Of a stretch of DNA of 64,000 nt, positions 22,021-34,200 are shown piece by piece. Location of the stretch: assembly GCA_964017185.1 (NCBI GenBank), contig OZ024882.1, forward strand, positions 38,426,488-38,490,487, in the 5' to 3' direction. The notes beneath the pieces were generated by a model that had not been told where the DNA came from, searched no databases, and saw only the letters and a list, made by a program, of their open reading frames with translations. A program made the position numbers and the translations under genes. Position 1 is the first letter of the stretch. Every line of letters starts with the position of its first letter. This DNA comes from Rugalucina vietnamica (Eukaryota; Mollusca; Bivalvia; Lucinida; Lucinidae).

Positions 22021-23377
22021 TTAACTCGTGTCAGCATTCAATGTTACTCGAGTTACTTGTGTTACTCGGAGTGCTGAATGCAAATGGTGATTTTATCAGG
22101 AATAGTGATAGTTCTTTCCATATTTTTGTATGTGCAGTTGGAACATCAGACACAGATTAATTTGTGCCCAAATATGCACTTTTAGAGGTCTCAGCAAACT
22201 GCTTATCAGCCATTTTCATGATTTCAAGTTGATTCCCGGTTTGCTTCAGTTTCCATTACTGTGGAATAGCCTCCACATGGTGCACTAGGTCACTCACTAT
22301 AACAACAAAGAGAAAAATGATTTTGAAAGATCGAAAAAATGTCCACCAAAACTATCCTATGTTGCACCCCTTGATATTACCATAATAATTAAGTACTGTG
22401 TGAGATTTGCCATCTCTTGTGTAAATAGAATAACAAACTAATATTTCCGAAAATATTTCCAGATGTCGTTCGCAGTTAACGGACGGCTCATCGGAACTAA
22501 AATTGCAATTTGGTGATGACGCTATGTAATTGCTCAAAATATTACTGGACTTTACAAAATTACTACAGCTGTTGAGTTTAAAATGAATATATATACATGT
22601 ACATATTTTAAACAACAAACGGTAATCCGTTTGGGAACGATTTTCACACAAGTGCGTCTGGCACTGGCAATGATTCAGGTGAACGCTAGCGTTTTACACT
22701 TGTCGGTCTAGCACTTTAATTTCCCAACAAGAAAGGGTCGAAGATGATGCGGAATATGAAATTACTGGGTCGAAGATGACACGGAATATGAAATTACCTT
22801 GATCAAAAATAGCTCTAGAGTGTTTATAATCGGAAATTAATGCAATAAGTTTTGATTGCCCGATGACTCACAAAATTCGCCCCGTTGTCTCACACAACTT
22901 GCCCGATGCCTCACATTATGTAAATGCACCTAGCATTAAATCCCTTTGCAATGCTTGGCGAGATTTTATTTTTTTGTGGGAATTTTCCAGTATACTATTA
23001 TTCATTTGCAAATACCAACGTGACCTTCTTGGTCCATTTCTTTTACTAGAAAATCAAACGAAAATGTGTTTTCGTGACCTTGAAAGGCATGCCCTCTAAA
23101 ATGGGGCGCACAATCACGCGTTTCTTGGAATATTTATTTACAAACTGTTTACATAATAAAGAACAATAATGATTTCTACAGCTCCTGCAGCAAACAGAAT
23201 TTTGACATACAACGTCACCCAGCCATGTCGGAACAAAACAAAAAGAAAATTAAAACTACGTACCGTGTCGCCATTGTAAATCCCGATGTGTCACCGACAC
23301 CTCGCCCGATGGTTCACATTTTTCCGATTAACCCCCGTTGATTCACCGTTTTTCTAATACACCGTTTCCATAGGTTG

Positions 23378-23982
23378 CATTACAACTTATCCTAAGTAAA
23401 CCACCTCTAAACTTAGTACGGGGAGACTTTTTAGGGCTGCCACACGGCACAACACCAGCTGCAGTAATAGCAAATAAAAATAATTGTTAGATCCTTTGGA
23501 AGCAGTAAAAATACAAAGGTAGAAGATGGTAAAACAAGTTTACAAAACTTATTGTGAACTATGAAGGATGACTAAACCAAAGCTCGGCTCCATATAACAA
23601 GATCGGTAGAATTTTGTAGTCAAATATTTTAAATAATACGTCCGGTTTAATATCCCTATAGTTATACAATTTGGATTTAACCGCAAACCATGCTTTGGAT
23701 GCCTGGTTCGCTAGGGTTTTCTGACACATAAACCAAGAATTTCTAGATGATAGTAATAAACCTAAATATTTATAATAAGTGACGACTTCCAAATTAGAAT
23801 CCTTAAACTTCCAACGCTCGTAATTACGTAGGGGTCCTCCATTTCTAAATAAAATAACTTTTGTTTTCAATACATGAACCTTAATATGCCACATGTCACA
23901 ATATACAGCAAGCCTGTTAATCATGCGTTGTAATTCAATAACAGTTTCAGCAAATAACACAAGATCGTCTGTCGAAAATCAG
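23378..23982 (-). pseudogene. LINE reverse transcriptase fragment
   Basis: A 133-codon minus frame starts in the catalytic loop: the expected YADD reads here as STDD, followed by LVLFAET. The sequence LQRMINRLAVYCDMWHIKV, then KTKVILF, YYKYLG and PILLYGAELW, follows the order of non-LTR retrotransposon palm and thumb regions. After GAELW the reading frame is broken by a stop and at least one frameshift (VHNKFCKLVL is in another frame). The piece then reaches the transposon insertion at 23377 and resumes at 19029. Everything 5' of the catalytic loop is missing. Confidence 0.8.
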
Positions 23983-25590
23983 ACCAATCATCATCATGGC
24001 ATCTAATGTGCTCTAATTTATAAGGTCTCAGTTTCAGAATATAGAAGTAATATTAAGCTAAAACTAGACAGCATATGACTAGTTCTTTTTTATTTAGCTA
24101 TCATGACACCATTTTAAACTCTCCATGGCCGTCAGCAATTGAATTAAGAGAGATTTTGTTAGTATACCCCTTAGCTCTTTTGTAATTTTGGTCCAGTTTG
24201 TAAGGTGTTCATTCACTTATTCCAGACAGCTGTTCACTTGCATTTTCTTAACAATCAAAGCACTGTTTTCAGCTCTCTAAAGACATCAGTAGCTAAGGTC
24301 CAAGAGATTCTGAATTTCTGAAAGCATACCACAAATATTTTTTTTTCGTGGCTGTTCTGCAATTTACAAGTTTTTCCTTCAAATTTAATGAGGTAAACAT
24401 CAGATAAGTTACTTTAAACAAGACCATAATCATATTCAATCATTTCCAGACTTTTCATAAATTTTTCAGCAGATGAGTAACGTACCCCATAGTTTTTTCG
24501 CAATTTATAATATCATCTAACATATTTTAGCTGTTAGAAGTCAGATAATATTGAACCAAACTACAGTTAATTAGTATATTATCAAATGTCCGTTTTCATA
24601 AGCATGTTTCAGACATATTATCAGAACTTTGCCAGTTGGGATGGAAGACTACAGCTGGTTAGGGTGATTTTCAAAAAAAAAAAAAAAATGAAGTAAAAGT
24701 GTGACATTGACCCATTTTAGGTCAAAATTGAGATGTGCATTTGTCTTTTTAATTTTTGTTCTTGGTTTTTCTATGGATATAAAAATAAGAGAAGTCAACA
24801 TTCAAATTTATTTTGACAACGGCCATTTTGTGATTTTCTTGTTTCTGTGCTTTTTGTTGTTTATTTTCAAAACTGGTGATATACCTTATAAGTAGTGCTA
24901 CATTTGTAACATACACTTTAGTTTCAAATTTGTTCTTAGTTTGATAGACCCTATACTGGGACTAGACTCTATGCCATTAATTTGATAAAATTCTCAAAAA
25001 AAAACTTTTTTCACACATTTATTTGATAAATTTGACCCTAAAATTGCTTTCTGCACTTATAAATGTTTCCATAACCACTCAAATGATCAATGTATTTAAT
25101 GATGAACAGTATCTTACAAGTGTACAATGCTTCCTGTGATTGCCATATAAATTTATAAGAGTATAACGAATATGTATCGTTAGGAATTAGCGTTTGATTT
25201 TTTAGACTACAAAATATGCGTTGCACTTGTGACATCATCTCTTTTGTTATTATTAGAAACCAATATGCATAACTGTATGCAAACTTTGCAAAGGGTTGTT
25301 TTTGTTGGTTTCTTTCTGACCTGCTAAACTAAAATATAAAGCAAAATAACAAGTCATACATGATATGCTCAAGAAATACAAAACGTTGCACTTGTGACAT
25401 AAATGATTAGATCAGCTACTTTTCAAAATATAAGAAAGGGTTTTTAATGAAGAACCTCTGATAATCAATCCAGATACATCAGACTTGATCAGTAAGATCA
25501 TACAATAGATGTAGGGCTTACAATGATTGAACACTGGCTTTCACAAGTTTAAGCTAAGCTATTTTTACTGTAGTTTATTTTTAGGGGTGA
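23983..25590. other. no gene recognised
   Basis: AT-rich sequence. The phrase CGTTGCACTTGTGACAT recurs at 25219, 25384 and (one base changed) 25753, without regular spacing. A short poly-A lies near 24677. No credible frame was found. Confidence 0.35.
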
Positions 25591-26054
25591 ATGCTGAAGA
25601 GGCAACAAAGGCGAAATACATGCATGCTTCACTGGCAACTCTCAAGTACCTAATTGTTTGTAATTTTTTAGAGATTTTGTATTGTTAGGTTATCAGATAA
25701 TTGTTTTCTGATCATTTGAAAATGACTTAATATTCAAAATGTCACGCTAAAACGTTGCACTTGTGGCATTTTAGGTATATATTGTTGTATAAATCCGGTA
25801 TAGATCCACCTTTTTTTATGAAATTTTGCATGGAGTTTGACATTTAAGGTATAAATGAGACCTTATATGTATAAAGCTTATCAGTTCAGCTTTAATATTG
25901 AAAAATACTTCATTTTTTTGAAAACCACCCGTTACCAAATTTATCGCGTGATTGCACAGGCGGCACAATTAATTCACGTGCTGCATGTGGTTGCAGGACA
26001 TTTCCAAAATTCAGATTATTTTAATACATTTAGCTGCAAAAGAGGAATACACAC

Positions 26055-26092
<38 letters not shown>

Positions 26093-26440
26093 CGCTTCAA
26101 GACTGGGTAAGCGGTTGTATAAGTCTAAGTTGTTTTGGATTTGTTTTGGAGAGTTCCGTTTTTCGAGTAACTATGGGTCCATATGACATCTCGAATAATG
26201 TAAGACATGAACAAACAATAGACGGACACACCAAGAGTTTATATGCGAAGTTTGCTTTGGAATGGAAAATAAGTGATACAGAAAAAGTACCATCAATAAC
26301 GTGGTCCAACTTGCCGAAGTTGTTGACATATCGGCAAGTGTTTTTCCTCTGTTTGTCGACAAAATAGCCTATGGCTAATGTTATTAAGTTGTAAATTGAA
26401 AGTCAGACTTTAAATAAAGTTTCTTGTATCTTGTATCTTG
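25590..26440. other. low-complexity stretch with possible retroelement tail
   Basis: A poly-T (about 26060-26092) interrupts a 170-codon frame that otherwise has no recognisable content. The segment 26410-26440 has AATAAA followed by repeats of TTGTATC, which resembles the 3' terminus of some non-LTR elements. No coding portion of such an element is recognisable here. Confidence 0.3.
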
Positions 26441-26624
26441 AGCGAGCGGTACAAAACTCTACGTAAATGGCGTGTGTGGGTCAATGGGATGCATTCTTTT
26501 GTCTCTATTTTTCATCATGCGTGGCACTGGGAAGTTCGTCACTTTTGATTCACGGCATGTGAAGAACGCTGATTTATGTATGCTGTACATATTCTGTTTG
26601 AATGATGCTGAGTGACGCATCCAG

Positions 26625-27180
26625 TTCTTCTTCCATATGAAATGACCACGAGTGTAAGATCCTCTATTTATGACATGACGTTATCGGCTGGAAAACAGCG
26701 GCGTCATATGATAGGCTCCTTTTTACATCACAATAAGCAGGCTCCAGTCGTGTTAGGAAGGTCAGTCATGCTAACCACACTGTCCTATGGCAGGTATACT
26801 TGATGCAGATTATCAGTATTTTGTGTTTATTCTTCAGTTATTAACTAACAAATGATCTTCATAGATCACACAAAAATGAATATACATAGAGGATCTTACA
26901 CGAGTGGTCATTTCATATGAAATTTATTAAACGAGCCTTCGGCGAGTTTAATAAATTTCATATGAAATGACCACGAGTGTAAGATTCGTTTTATCATATG
27001 ACTTCTAAAATAGGTTTTTATCGCTTTTAAAGTGGACATATTTCCAATGAAGATTTACATTGTTGTTACAGACAATGACGTTACGTATTCCCGCAAAAGT
27101 GTTATTACACGTGTGGTCATACGATTTTTATGACATGACGTTATCCACTGGAAAACAGCGGCGTCATATGATAAATGTCT
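26625..27180. mobile_element. palindrome-rich repeat with long hairpin
   Basis: A block containing 'tgacatgacgttatc' and 'ctggaaaacagcggcgtcat' occurs at 26673-26716 and again at 27129-27176. Between them, 26892-26939 and 26940-26987 form a hairpin of about 47 bp per arm with few mismatches (arms start 'gatcttacacgagtggtc'). The outer phrase 'catatgaaatgaccacgagt' also occurs at 26636. The pieces look like copies of one MITE family inserted head to head. No coding frame is present. Confidence 0.55.
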
Positions 27181-27227
27181 TTACGAAAGCATGTTCGATG
27201 ACAGTTTTTAACGCAAATATAACGTGA

Positions 27228-27490
27228 AGTTACAATACAATACAATAACTTTATTTCATCTCAGTCCACTATTACATGGCATCATGAGGAAGTACGTCAT
27301 TTTTCGTCTGTGTCACAAACTGTAAAAGGACAATTAAAATTCGCCAACAATTCAATAGTTGCAGTTTTAGGACAAAATTTCATAATTCTATGACTTAAGA
27401 ATGTGAGGATTATTGCCATCAATTTATTTGATTGACATGCATAAATATAGCTACTACTTGTGTTTGCAAATACCATAGCTAGTTTCAATA
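27228..27490 (-). mobile_element. possible LINE 3' end
   Basis: On the minus strand this reads a short open frame, then AATAAAG followed by (TTGTA)n, the tail style of several non-LTR retrotransposons. The 63-codon frame before it is too short to identify. Low-confidence call. Confidence 0.3.
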
Positions 27491-27639
27491 TTTAATAAAA
27501 CTTGCCGATTTTTTAAAAAATTTTACAAATGAACATACGGCTTTTCATTGCATCTCTACTTTGTAACATGTACAAATAATCAAATGAAAATTTGTTTAAA
27601 TGTTAGTCATTATGTTAGCACTTGATCAATGGGTAGCCG

Positions 27640-27750
27640 GACAACTCGGACCCAAGACAACTCGGACCCTTGGTATTTTTCGGACCCAAGACGAATCGGA
27701 CCCAAGCCTGAGACAACTCGGACCCAATTTTGAGACGACTCGGACCCAAC
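27640..27750. repeat. short minisatellite, CTCGGACCCAA type
   Basis: About seven tandem copies of a 16-18 bp unit around CAACTCGGACCCAAGA, with variable linkers. The minus strand reads WVRVV-like repeats only because of this. Confidence 0.8.
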
Positions 27751-28204
27751 AACAAAGACGACCATGCTAACAATTTCTATTTTATAATGTAGATAATACT
27801 TGTATAAAACACACATACTTGCTAAAATCATAATGCAGCTCATGTTGTTATTTTGTGTAACCTGGGTTATTGAATATACTTGAACATTTGATAACTATTT
27901 TGATATGATGATTCTGTGATAACATGATAAGCATTTTTTTTTTACTTTTACATAAGGTGATCACTTTGATATGATGATTCTGTGATAATATGATAAAGTA
28001 AGAATAGATGGACCAGGAATCGATGCAAATTGAATTTAAAGTCCCAACATAGCGGGTGGGAAAAATACATAAAACACAACAAAACATTTTCCGACAACAA
28101 CACACTCGAAAAGCAGAATGACTTGTTCTTTCCCAACAAGGTAGCCATCCGGCTAAGTTTCAACAGGAACGAAAGGGAACGAGTACGACAGAGAGGTAGG
28201 CACA
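27751..28204. other. no gene recognised
   Basis: A 30 bp phrase ('tgatatgatgattctgtgat') is duplicated at 27900 and 27967. The stretch 28030-28200 is an open plus frame with a charged composition that I cannot match. It then runs into the large minisatellite. Confidence 0.35.
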
Positions 28205-31200
28205 ATAAACAGTTGCAAACGTTAGTGTCAACATGTAAGCACTAACCGTTACAGTTGCAACCTTTAATGGCAACACGTTAACATTAAGCGTTAGTGGCAA
28301 CACGTTAAAGCTAAGCGTTGCAGTTGCAAACGTTAGTGTCAACATGTAAGCACTAACCGTTGCAGTTGCAAACCTTTAAAGGCAACACGTTAACACTTAG
28401 TATTGCAGTTGCAACCGTTAGTGTCAACATGTTTACAGTAAGCGTTGCAGTTGCAACCGTTATCAATGACAACACGTTAACACTAAGCATTGCGGTTACA
28501 ATGCGTTAAAACTAAGCGTTGTAGTTAAAACCGTTAATGACAACACGTAAACACCAAGCTTTGCATTTGCAACCATTAAAACCATGTCAACACGTTAAAA
28601 CTAAGCGTTGTAGTTATAACCGTTTATTGCAACACGTTAGCACTAAGCATTGGATTTGCAACCGTTAATACCGTGGCAACACGTTAAAACTAAGCGTTGC
28701 AGTTAAAACCGTTAATGACAACACGTAAACACTAAGCTTTGCATTTGCAACCGTTAAAACCGTGTCAACACGTTAAAACTAAGCGTTGTAGTTAAAACCG
28801 TTAATGGCAACACGTAAACACTAAGCTTTGCATTTGCAACCGTTAAAACAGTTGCAAACGTTAGTGTCAACATGTAAGCACTAACCGTTACAGTTGCAAC
28901 CTTTTATGGCAACACGTTAACATTAAGCGTTAGTGGCAACACGTTAAAGCTAAGCGTTGCAGTTACAAACGTTAGTGTCAACATGTAAGCACTAACCGTT
29001 GCAGTTGCAACTTTTAAAGGCAACACGTTAACATTAAGCATTGCAGTTGCAAGCGTTAGTGGCAACACGTTAAAACTAAGCGTTGCAGTTACAACCGTTA
29101 GTGTCAACATTATAACAGTAAGTGTAGCATTTGCTTACGTTAATTTCAACACGTTAACACGTTGCAACCGTTTATGTCAACATGTTAACACTTAGCATTG
29201 CAGTTGCAACCGTTAGTGTCAACATGTTTACACTAAGCGTTGCAGTGAAAACCGTTAATGACAACACGTAAACACTAAGCTTTGCATTTGCAACCATTAA
29301 AACCATGTCAACACGTTAAAACTAAGCGTTGTAGTTATAACCGTTAATTGCAACACGTTAGCACTAAGCATTGGATTTGCAACCGTTAATACCATGTCAA
29401 CATGTTAAAACTAAGCGTTGCAGTTAAAACCGTTAATGACAACACGTAAACACTAAGATTTGCATTTGCAACCGTTAAAACCGTGTCAACACGTTAAAAC
29501 TAAGCGTTGTAGTTAAAACCGTTAATGGCAACACGTAAACACTAAGCTTTGCATTTGCAACCGTTAAAACAGTTGCAAACGTTAGTGTCAACATGTAAGC
29601 ACTAACAGTTACAGTTGCAACCTTTAATGGCAACACGCTAACATTAAGCGTTAGTGGCAACACGTTAAAGCTAAGCGTTGCAGTTGCAAACGTTAGTGTC
29701 AACATGTAAGCACTAACCGTTACAGTTGCAACCTTTAATGGCAACACGTTAACATTAAGCGTTAGTGGCAACACGTTAAAGCTAAGCGTTGCAGTTGAAA
29801 ACGTTAGTGTCAACATGTAAGCACTAACTGTTGCAGTTGCAACCTTTAAAGGCAACACGTTAACATTAAGCATTGCAGTTGCAAGCGTTAGTGGCAACAC
29901 GTTAAAACTAAGCGTTGCAGTTACAACCGTTAGTTTCAACATTACAGTAAGTGTAGCATTTGCTTACGTTAATTTCAACACGTTAACACGTTGCAAGTGT
30001 TTATGTCAACATGTTAACACTTAGCATTGCAGTTGCAACCGTTAGTGTCAACATGTTTACACTAAGCGTTGCAGTTGCAACCGTTAATTACAACTCGTTA
30101 ACACTAAGCATTGCGGTTACAATGCGTTAAAACTAAGCGTTGTAGTTAAAACCGTTAATGACAACACGTTAACACGAAGCTTTGCAGTTGCAACCATTAA
30201 AACCATGTCAACACGTTAAAACTAAGCGTTGTTGTTATAACCCTTAATTGCAACACGTTAGCACTAAGAATTGGATTTGCAACCGTTAATACCGTGGCAA
30301 AACGTTAAAACTAAGCGTTGCAGTTAAAACCGTTAATGACAACACGTAAACACTAAGCTTTGCATTTGCAACCATTAAAACCATGTCAACACGTTAAAAC
30401 TAAGCGTTGTAGTTATAACCGTTAATTGCAACACGTTAGCACTAAGCATTGGATTTGCAACCGTTAATACCGTGGCAACATGTTAAAACTAAGCGTTGCA
30501 GTTAAAACCGTTAATGACAACACGTAAACACTAAGCTTTGCATTTGCAACCGTTAAAACCGTGTCAACACGTTAAAACTAAGCGTTGTAGTTAAAACCGT
30601 TAATGGCAACACGTAAACACTAAGCTTTGCATTTGCAACCGTTAAAACAGTTGCAAACGTTAGTGTCAACATGTAAGCACTAACCGTTACAGTTGCAACC
30701 TTTAATGGCAACACGTTAACATTAAGCGTTAGTGGCAACACGTTAAAGCTAAGCGTTGCAGTTGCAAACGTTAGTGTCAACATGTAAGCACTAACCGTTA
30801 CAGTTGCAACCTTTAATGGCAACACGTTAACATTAAGCGTTAGTGGCAACACGTTAAAGCTAAGCGTTGCAGTTGAAAACGTTAGTGTCAACATGTAAGC
30901 ACTAACTGTTGCAGTTGCAACCTTTAAAGGCAACAGGTTAACATTAAGCATTGCAGTTGCAAGCGTTAGTGGCAACACGTTAAAACTAAGCGTTGCAGTT
31001 ACAACCGTTAGTGTCAACATTATAACAGTAAATGTAGCATTTGCTTACGTTAATTTCAACACGTTAACACGTTGCAACCGTTTATGTCAACATGTTAACA
31101 CTTAGCATTGCAGTTGCAACCGTTAGTGTCAACACGTTAACAATAAGCATTGCGGTTACAATACGTTAAATCTAAGCGTTGTAGTTAAAACCGTTAATGA

Positions 31201-34200
31201 GAACACGTAAACACTAAGCTTTGCATTTGCAACCGTTATATACCGTGGCAACACGGTAAAACTGTAGTAAGCGTAAAACTAACCGTTAATGACAACACGT
31301 AAACACTAAGCTTTGCATTTGCAACCATTAAAACAATGTCAACACGTCAAAACTAACCGTTAATTGCAACACGTTAGCACTAAGCATTGGATTTGCAACC
31401 GTTAATACCGTGGCAACATGTTAAAACTAAGCGTTGCAGTTAAAACCGTTAATGACAACACTTAAACACTAAGCTTTGCATTTGCAACCGTTAAAACCGT
31501 GTCAACACGCTAAAACTAAGCGTTGTAGTTAAAACCGTTAATGGCAACACGTAAACACTAAGCTTTGCATTTGCAACCGTTAAAACAGTTGCAAACGTTA
31601 GTGTCAACATGTAAGAACTTACCGTTACAGTTGCAACCTTTAATGTCAAGACGTTAACTTTAAGCGTTAGTGGCAACACGTTAAAGCTAAGCGTTGCAGT
31701 TGAAAACGTTAGTGTCAACATGTAAGCACTAACCGTTGCAGTTGCAACCTTTACAGGCAACACGTTAACATTAAGCATTGCAGTTGCAAGCGTTGGTGGC
31801 AACACGTTAAAACTAAGCGTTGCAGTTACAATCGTTAGTGTCAACATTATAACAGTAAGTGTAGCATTTGCTTACGTTAATTTCAACACGTTAACACGTT
31901 GCAACCGTTTATGTCAACACTTAGCATTGCAGTTGCAACCGTTAGTGTCAACATGTTTACACTAAGCGTTGCAGTTGCAACCGTTAATGACAACACGTAA
32001 ACACTAAGCTTTGCATTTGCAACCATTAAAACCATGTCAACACGTTAAAACTAAGCGTTGTAGTTATAACCGTTAATTGCAACACGTTAGCACTAAGCAT
32101 TGGATTTGCAACCGTCAATACCGTGGCCACATGTTAAAACTAAGCGTTGCAGTTAAAACCGTTAATGACAACAGACAACACGTAAACACTAAGCTTTGCA
32201 TTTGCAACCATTAACACCGTGTCAACACGTTAAAACTAAGCGTTGTAGTTAAAACCGTTAATGGCAACACGTAAACCTTAAGCATTGCATTTGCAACCGT
32301 TAAAACAGTTGCAAACGTTAGTGTCAATATGTAAGCACTAACCGTTACAGTTGCAACCTTTAATGACAAGACGTTAACATGGAGGGTTAGTGGCAACACG
32401 TTAAAGCTAAGCGTTGCAGTTGCAAACGTTAGTGTCAACATGTAAGCACTAACCGTTGCAGTTGCAACCTTTAAAGGCAACACGTTAACATTAAGCATTG
32501 CTGTTGCAAGCGTTAGTGGCAACACGTTAAAACTAAGCGTTGCAGTTGCAACCGTTAATGACAACACGTTAACACTAAGCATAGCGGTTACAATTGCTTA
32601 AAACTAAGCGTTGCAGTTACAACCTTTAGTGTCAACATTATTAGTGTAGCATTTGCTTACGTTACGTTAGTGTCAACATTATAAGTGTAGCATTTGCTTA
32701 CGTTAATTTCAACACGTTAACACGTTGCAACCGTTTATGTCAACATGTTAACACTTAGCATTGCAGTTGCAACCGTTAGTGTCAACATGTTCACACTAAG
32801 CGTTGCAGTTGCAACCGTTAATGACAACACGTTAACACTAAGCATTGCGGTTACAATGCGTTAAAACTAAGCGTTGTAGTTAAAACCGTTAATGACACCA
32901 CGGAAACACTAAGCTTTGCATTTGCAACCATTAATACCATGCCAACACGTTAATACTAAGCGTTGTAGTTATAACTGTTAATTGCAACACGTTAGCACTA
33001 AGCATTGGATTTGCAACCGTTAATACCGTGGCAACATGTTAAAACTAAGCGTTGCAGTTAAAACCGTTAATGACAACACGTAAACACTAAGCTTTGCATT
33101 TACAACCATTAAAACCGTGTCAACACGTTAAAACTAAGCGTTGTAGTTAAAACCGTTAATGGCAATACGTAAACACTAAGCTTTGCATTTGCAACCGTTA
33201 AAACAGTTGCAAACGTTAGTGTCAACATGTAAGCACTAACCGTTAGAGTTGCAACCTTTAATGGGAAGACGTTAACAATAAGCGTTAGTGGCAACACGTT
33301 AAAGCTAAGCGTTGCAGTTGCAAACGTTAGTGTCAACATGTAAGCACTAACCCTTGCAGTTGTAACCTTTAAAGGCAACACGTTAACATTAAGCATTGCA
33401 GTTGCAAGCGTTAGTGGCAACACGTTAAAACTAAGCGTTGCAGTTACAACCGTTAGTGTCAACATAACAGTAAGTGTAGCATTTGCTTACGTTAATTTCA
33501 ACACGTTAACACGTTGCAACCGTTTAATGTCAACATGTTAACACTTAGCATTGCAGTTGCAACCGTTAGTGTCAACATGTTTACACTAAGCGTTGCAGTT
33601 GCAACCGTTAATGACAACACGTTAACACTAAGCATTGCGGTTACAATGCGTTAAAACTAAGCGTTGTAGTTAAAACCGTTAATGACAACACGTAAACACT
33701 AAGCTTTGCATTTGCAACCATTAAAACCATGTCAACACGTTAAAACTAAGCATTGTAGTTATAACCGTTAATTGCAACACATTAGCACTAAGCATTGGAT
33801 TTGCAACCGTTAATACCGTGGCAACACGTTAAAACTAAGCGTTGCAGTTAAAACCGTTAATGACAACACGTAAACACTAAGCTTTGCATTTGCAACTATT
33901 AAAACCATGTCAACACGTTAAAACTAAGCGTTGTAGTTATAACCGTTAATTGCAACACGTTAGCACTAAGCATTGGATTTGCAACCGTTAATACCGTGGC
34001 AACATGTTAAAACTACGCGTTGCAGTTAAAACCGTTAATGCCAACACGTAAACACTAAGCTTTGCATTTGCAACCGTTAAAACCGTGTCAACACGTTAAA
34101 ACTAAGCGTTGTAGTTAAAACCGTTAATGGCAACACGTAAACACTAAGCTTTGCATTTGCAACCGTTAAAACAGTTGCAAACGTTAGTGTCAACATGTAA

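Larger units (their letters stand above)
19030..23377. mobile_element. 4.35 kb TIR transposon inserted in a LINE
   Basis: The ends are inverted repeats starting CAACCTATGGAAACGGTGTA. About 100 bp are nearly identical (19030-19130 against 23276-23377), and weaker inverted similarity extends to about 500 bp (for example 'cgggcaagttgtgtg' at 19509 against its complement near 22895). CATTA flanks both sides (19025-19029 and 23378-23382); up to CATTACAA can be shared because the end base run is ambiguous. No transposase frame is visible, so this copy is non-autonomous. It carries a SINE (20045-20357) and a fold-back element (20919-22020). Right-end open frames (such as 22352-22651, minus) resemble nothing known. 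Confidence 0.85.

Noticed and set aside
25219-25770. CGTTGCACTTGTGACAT phrase at 25219, 25384 and 25753 as a tandem satellite
   Set aside because: Spacings are irregular (165 and 369 bp) and the intervening sequences do not align by eye.
25855-26367. 170-codon plus-strand frame
   Set aside because: It is held open by a poly-T (poly-Phe) and has no protein-like composition on either side.
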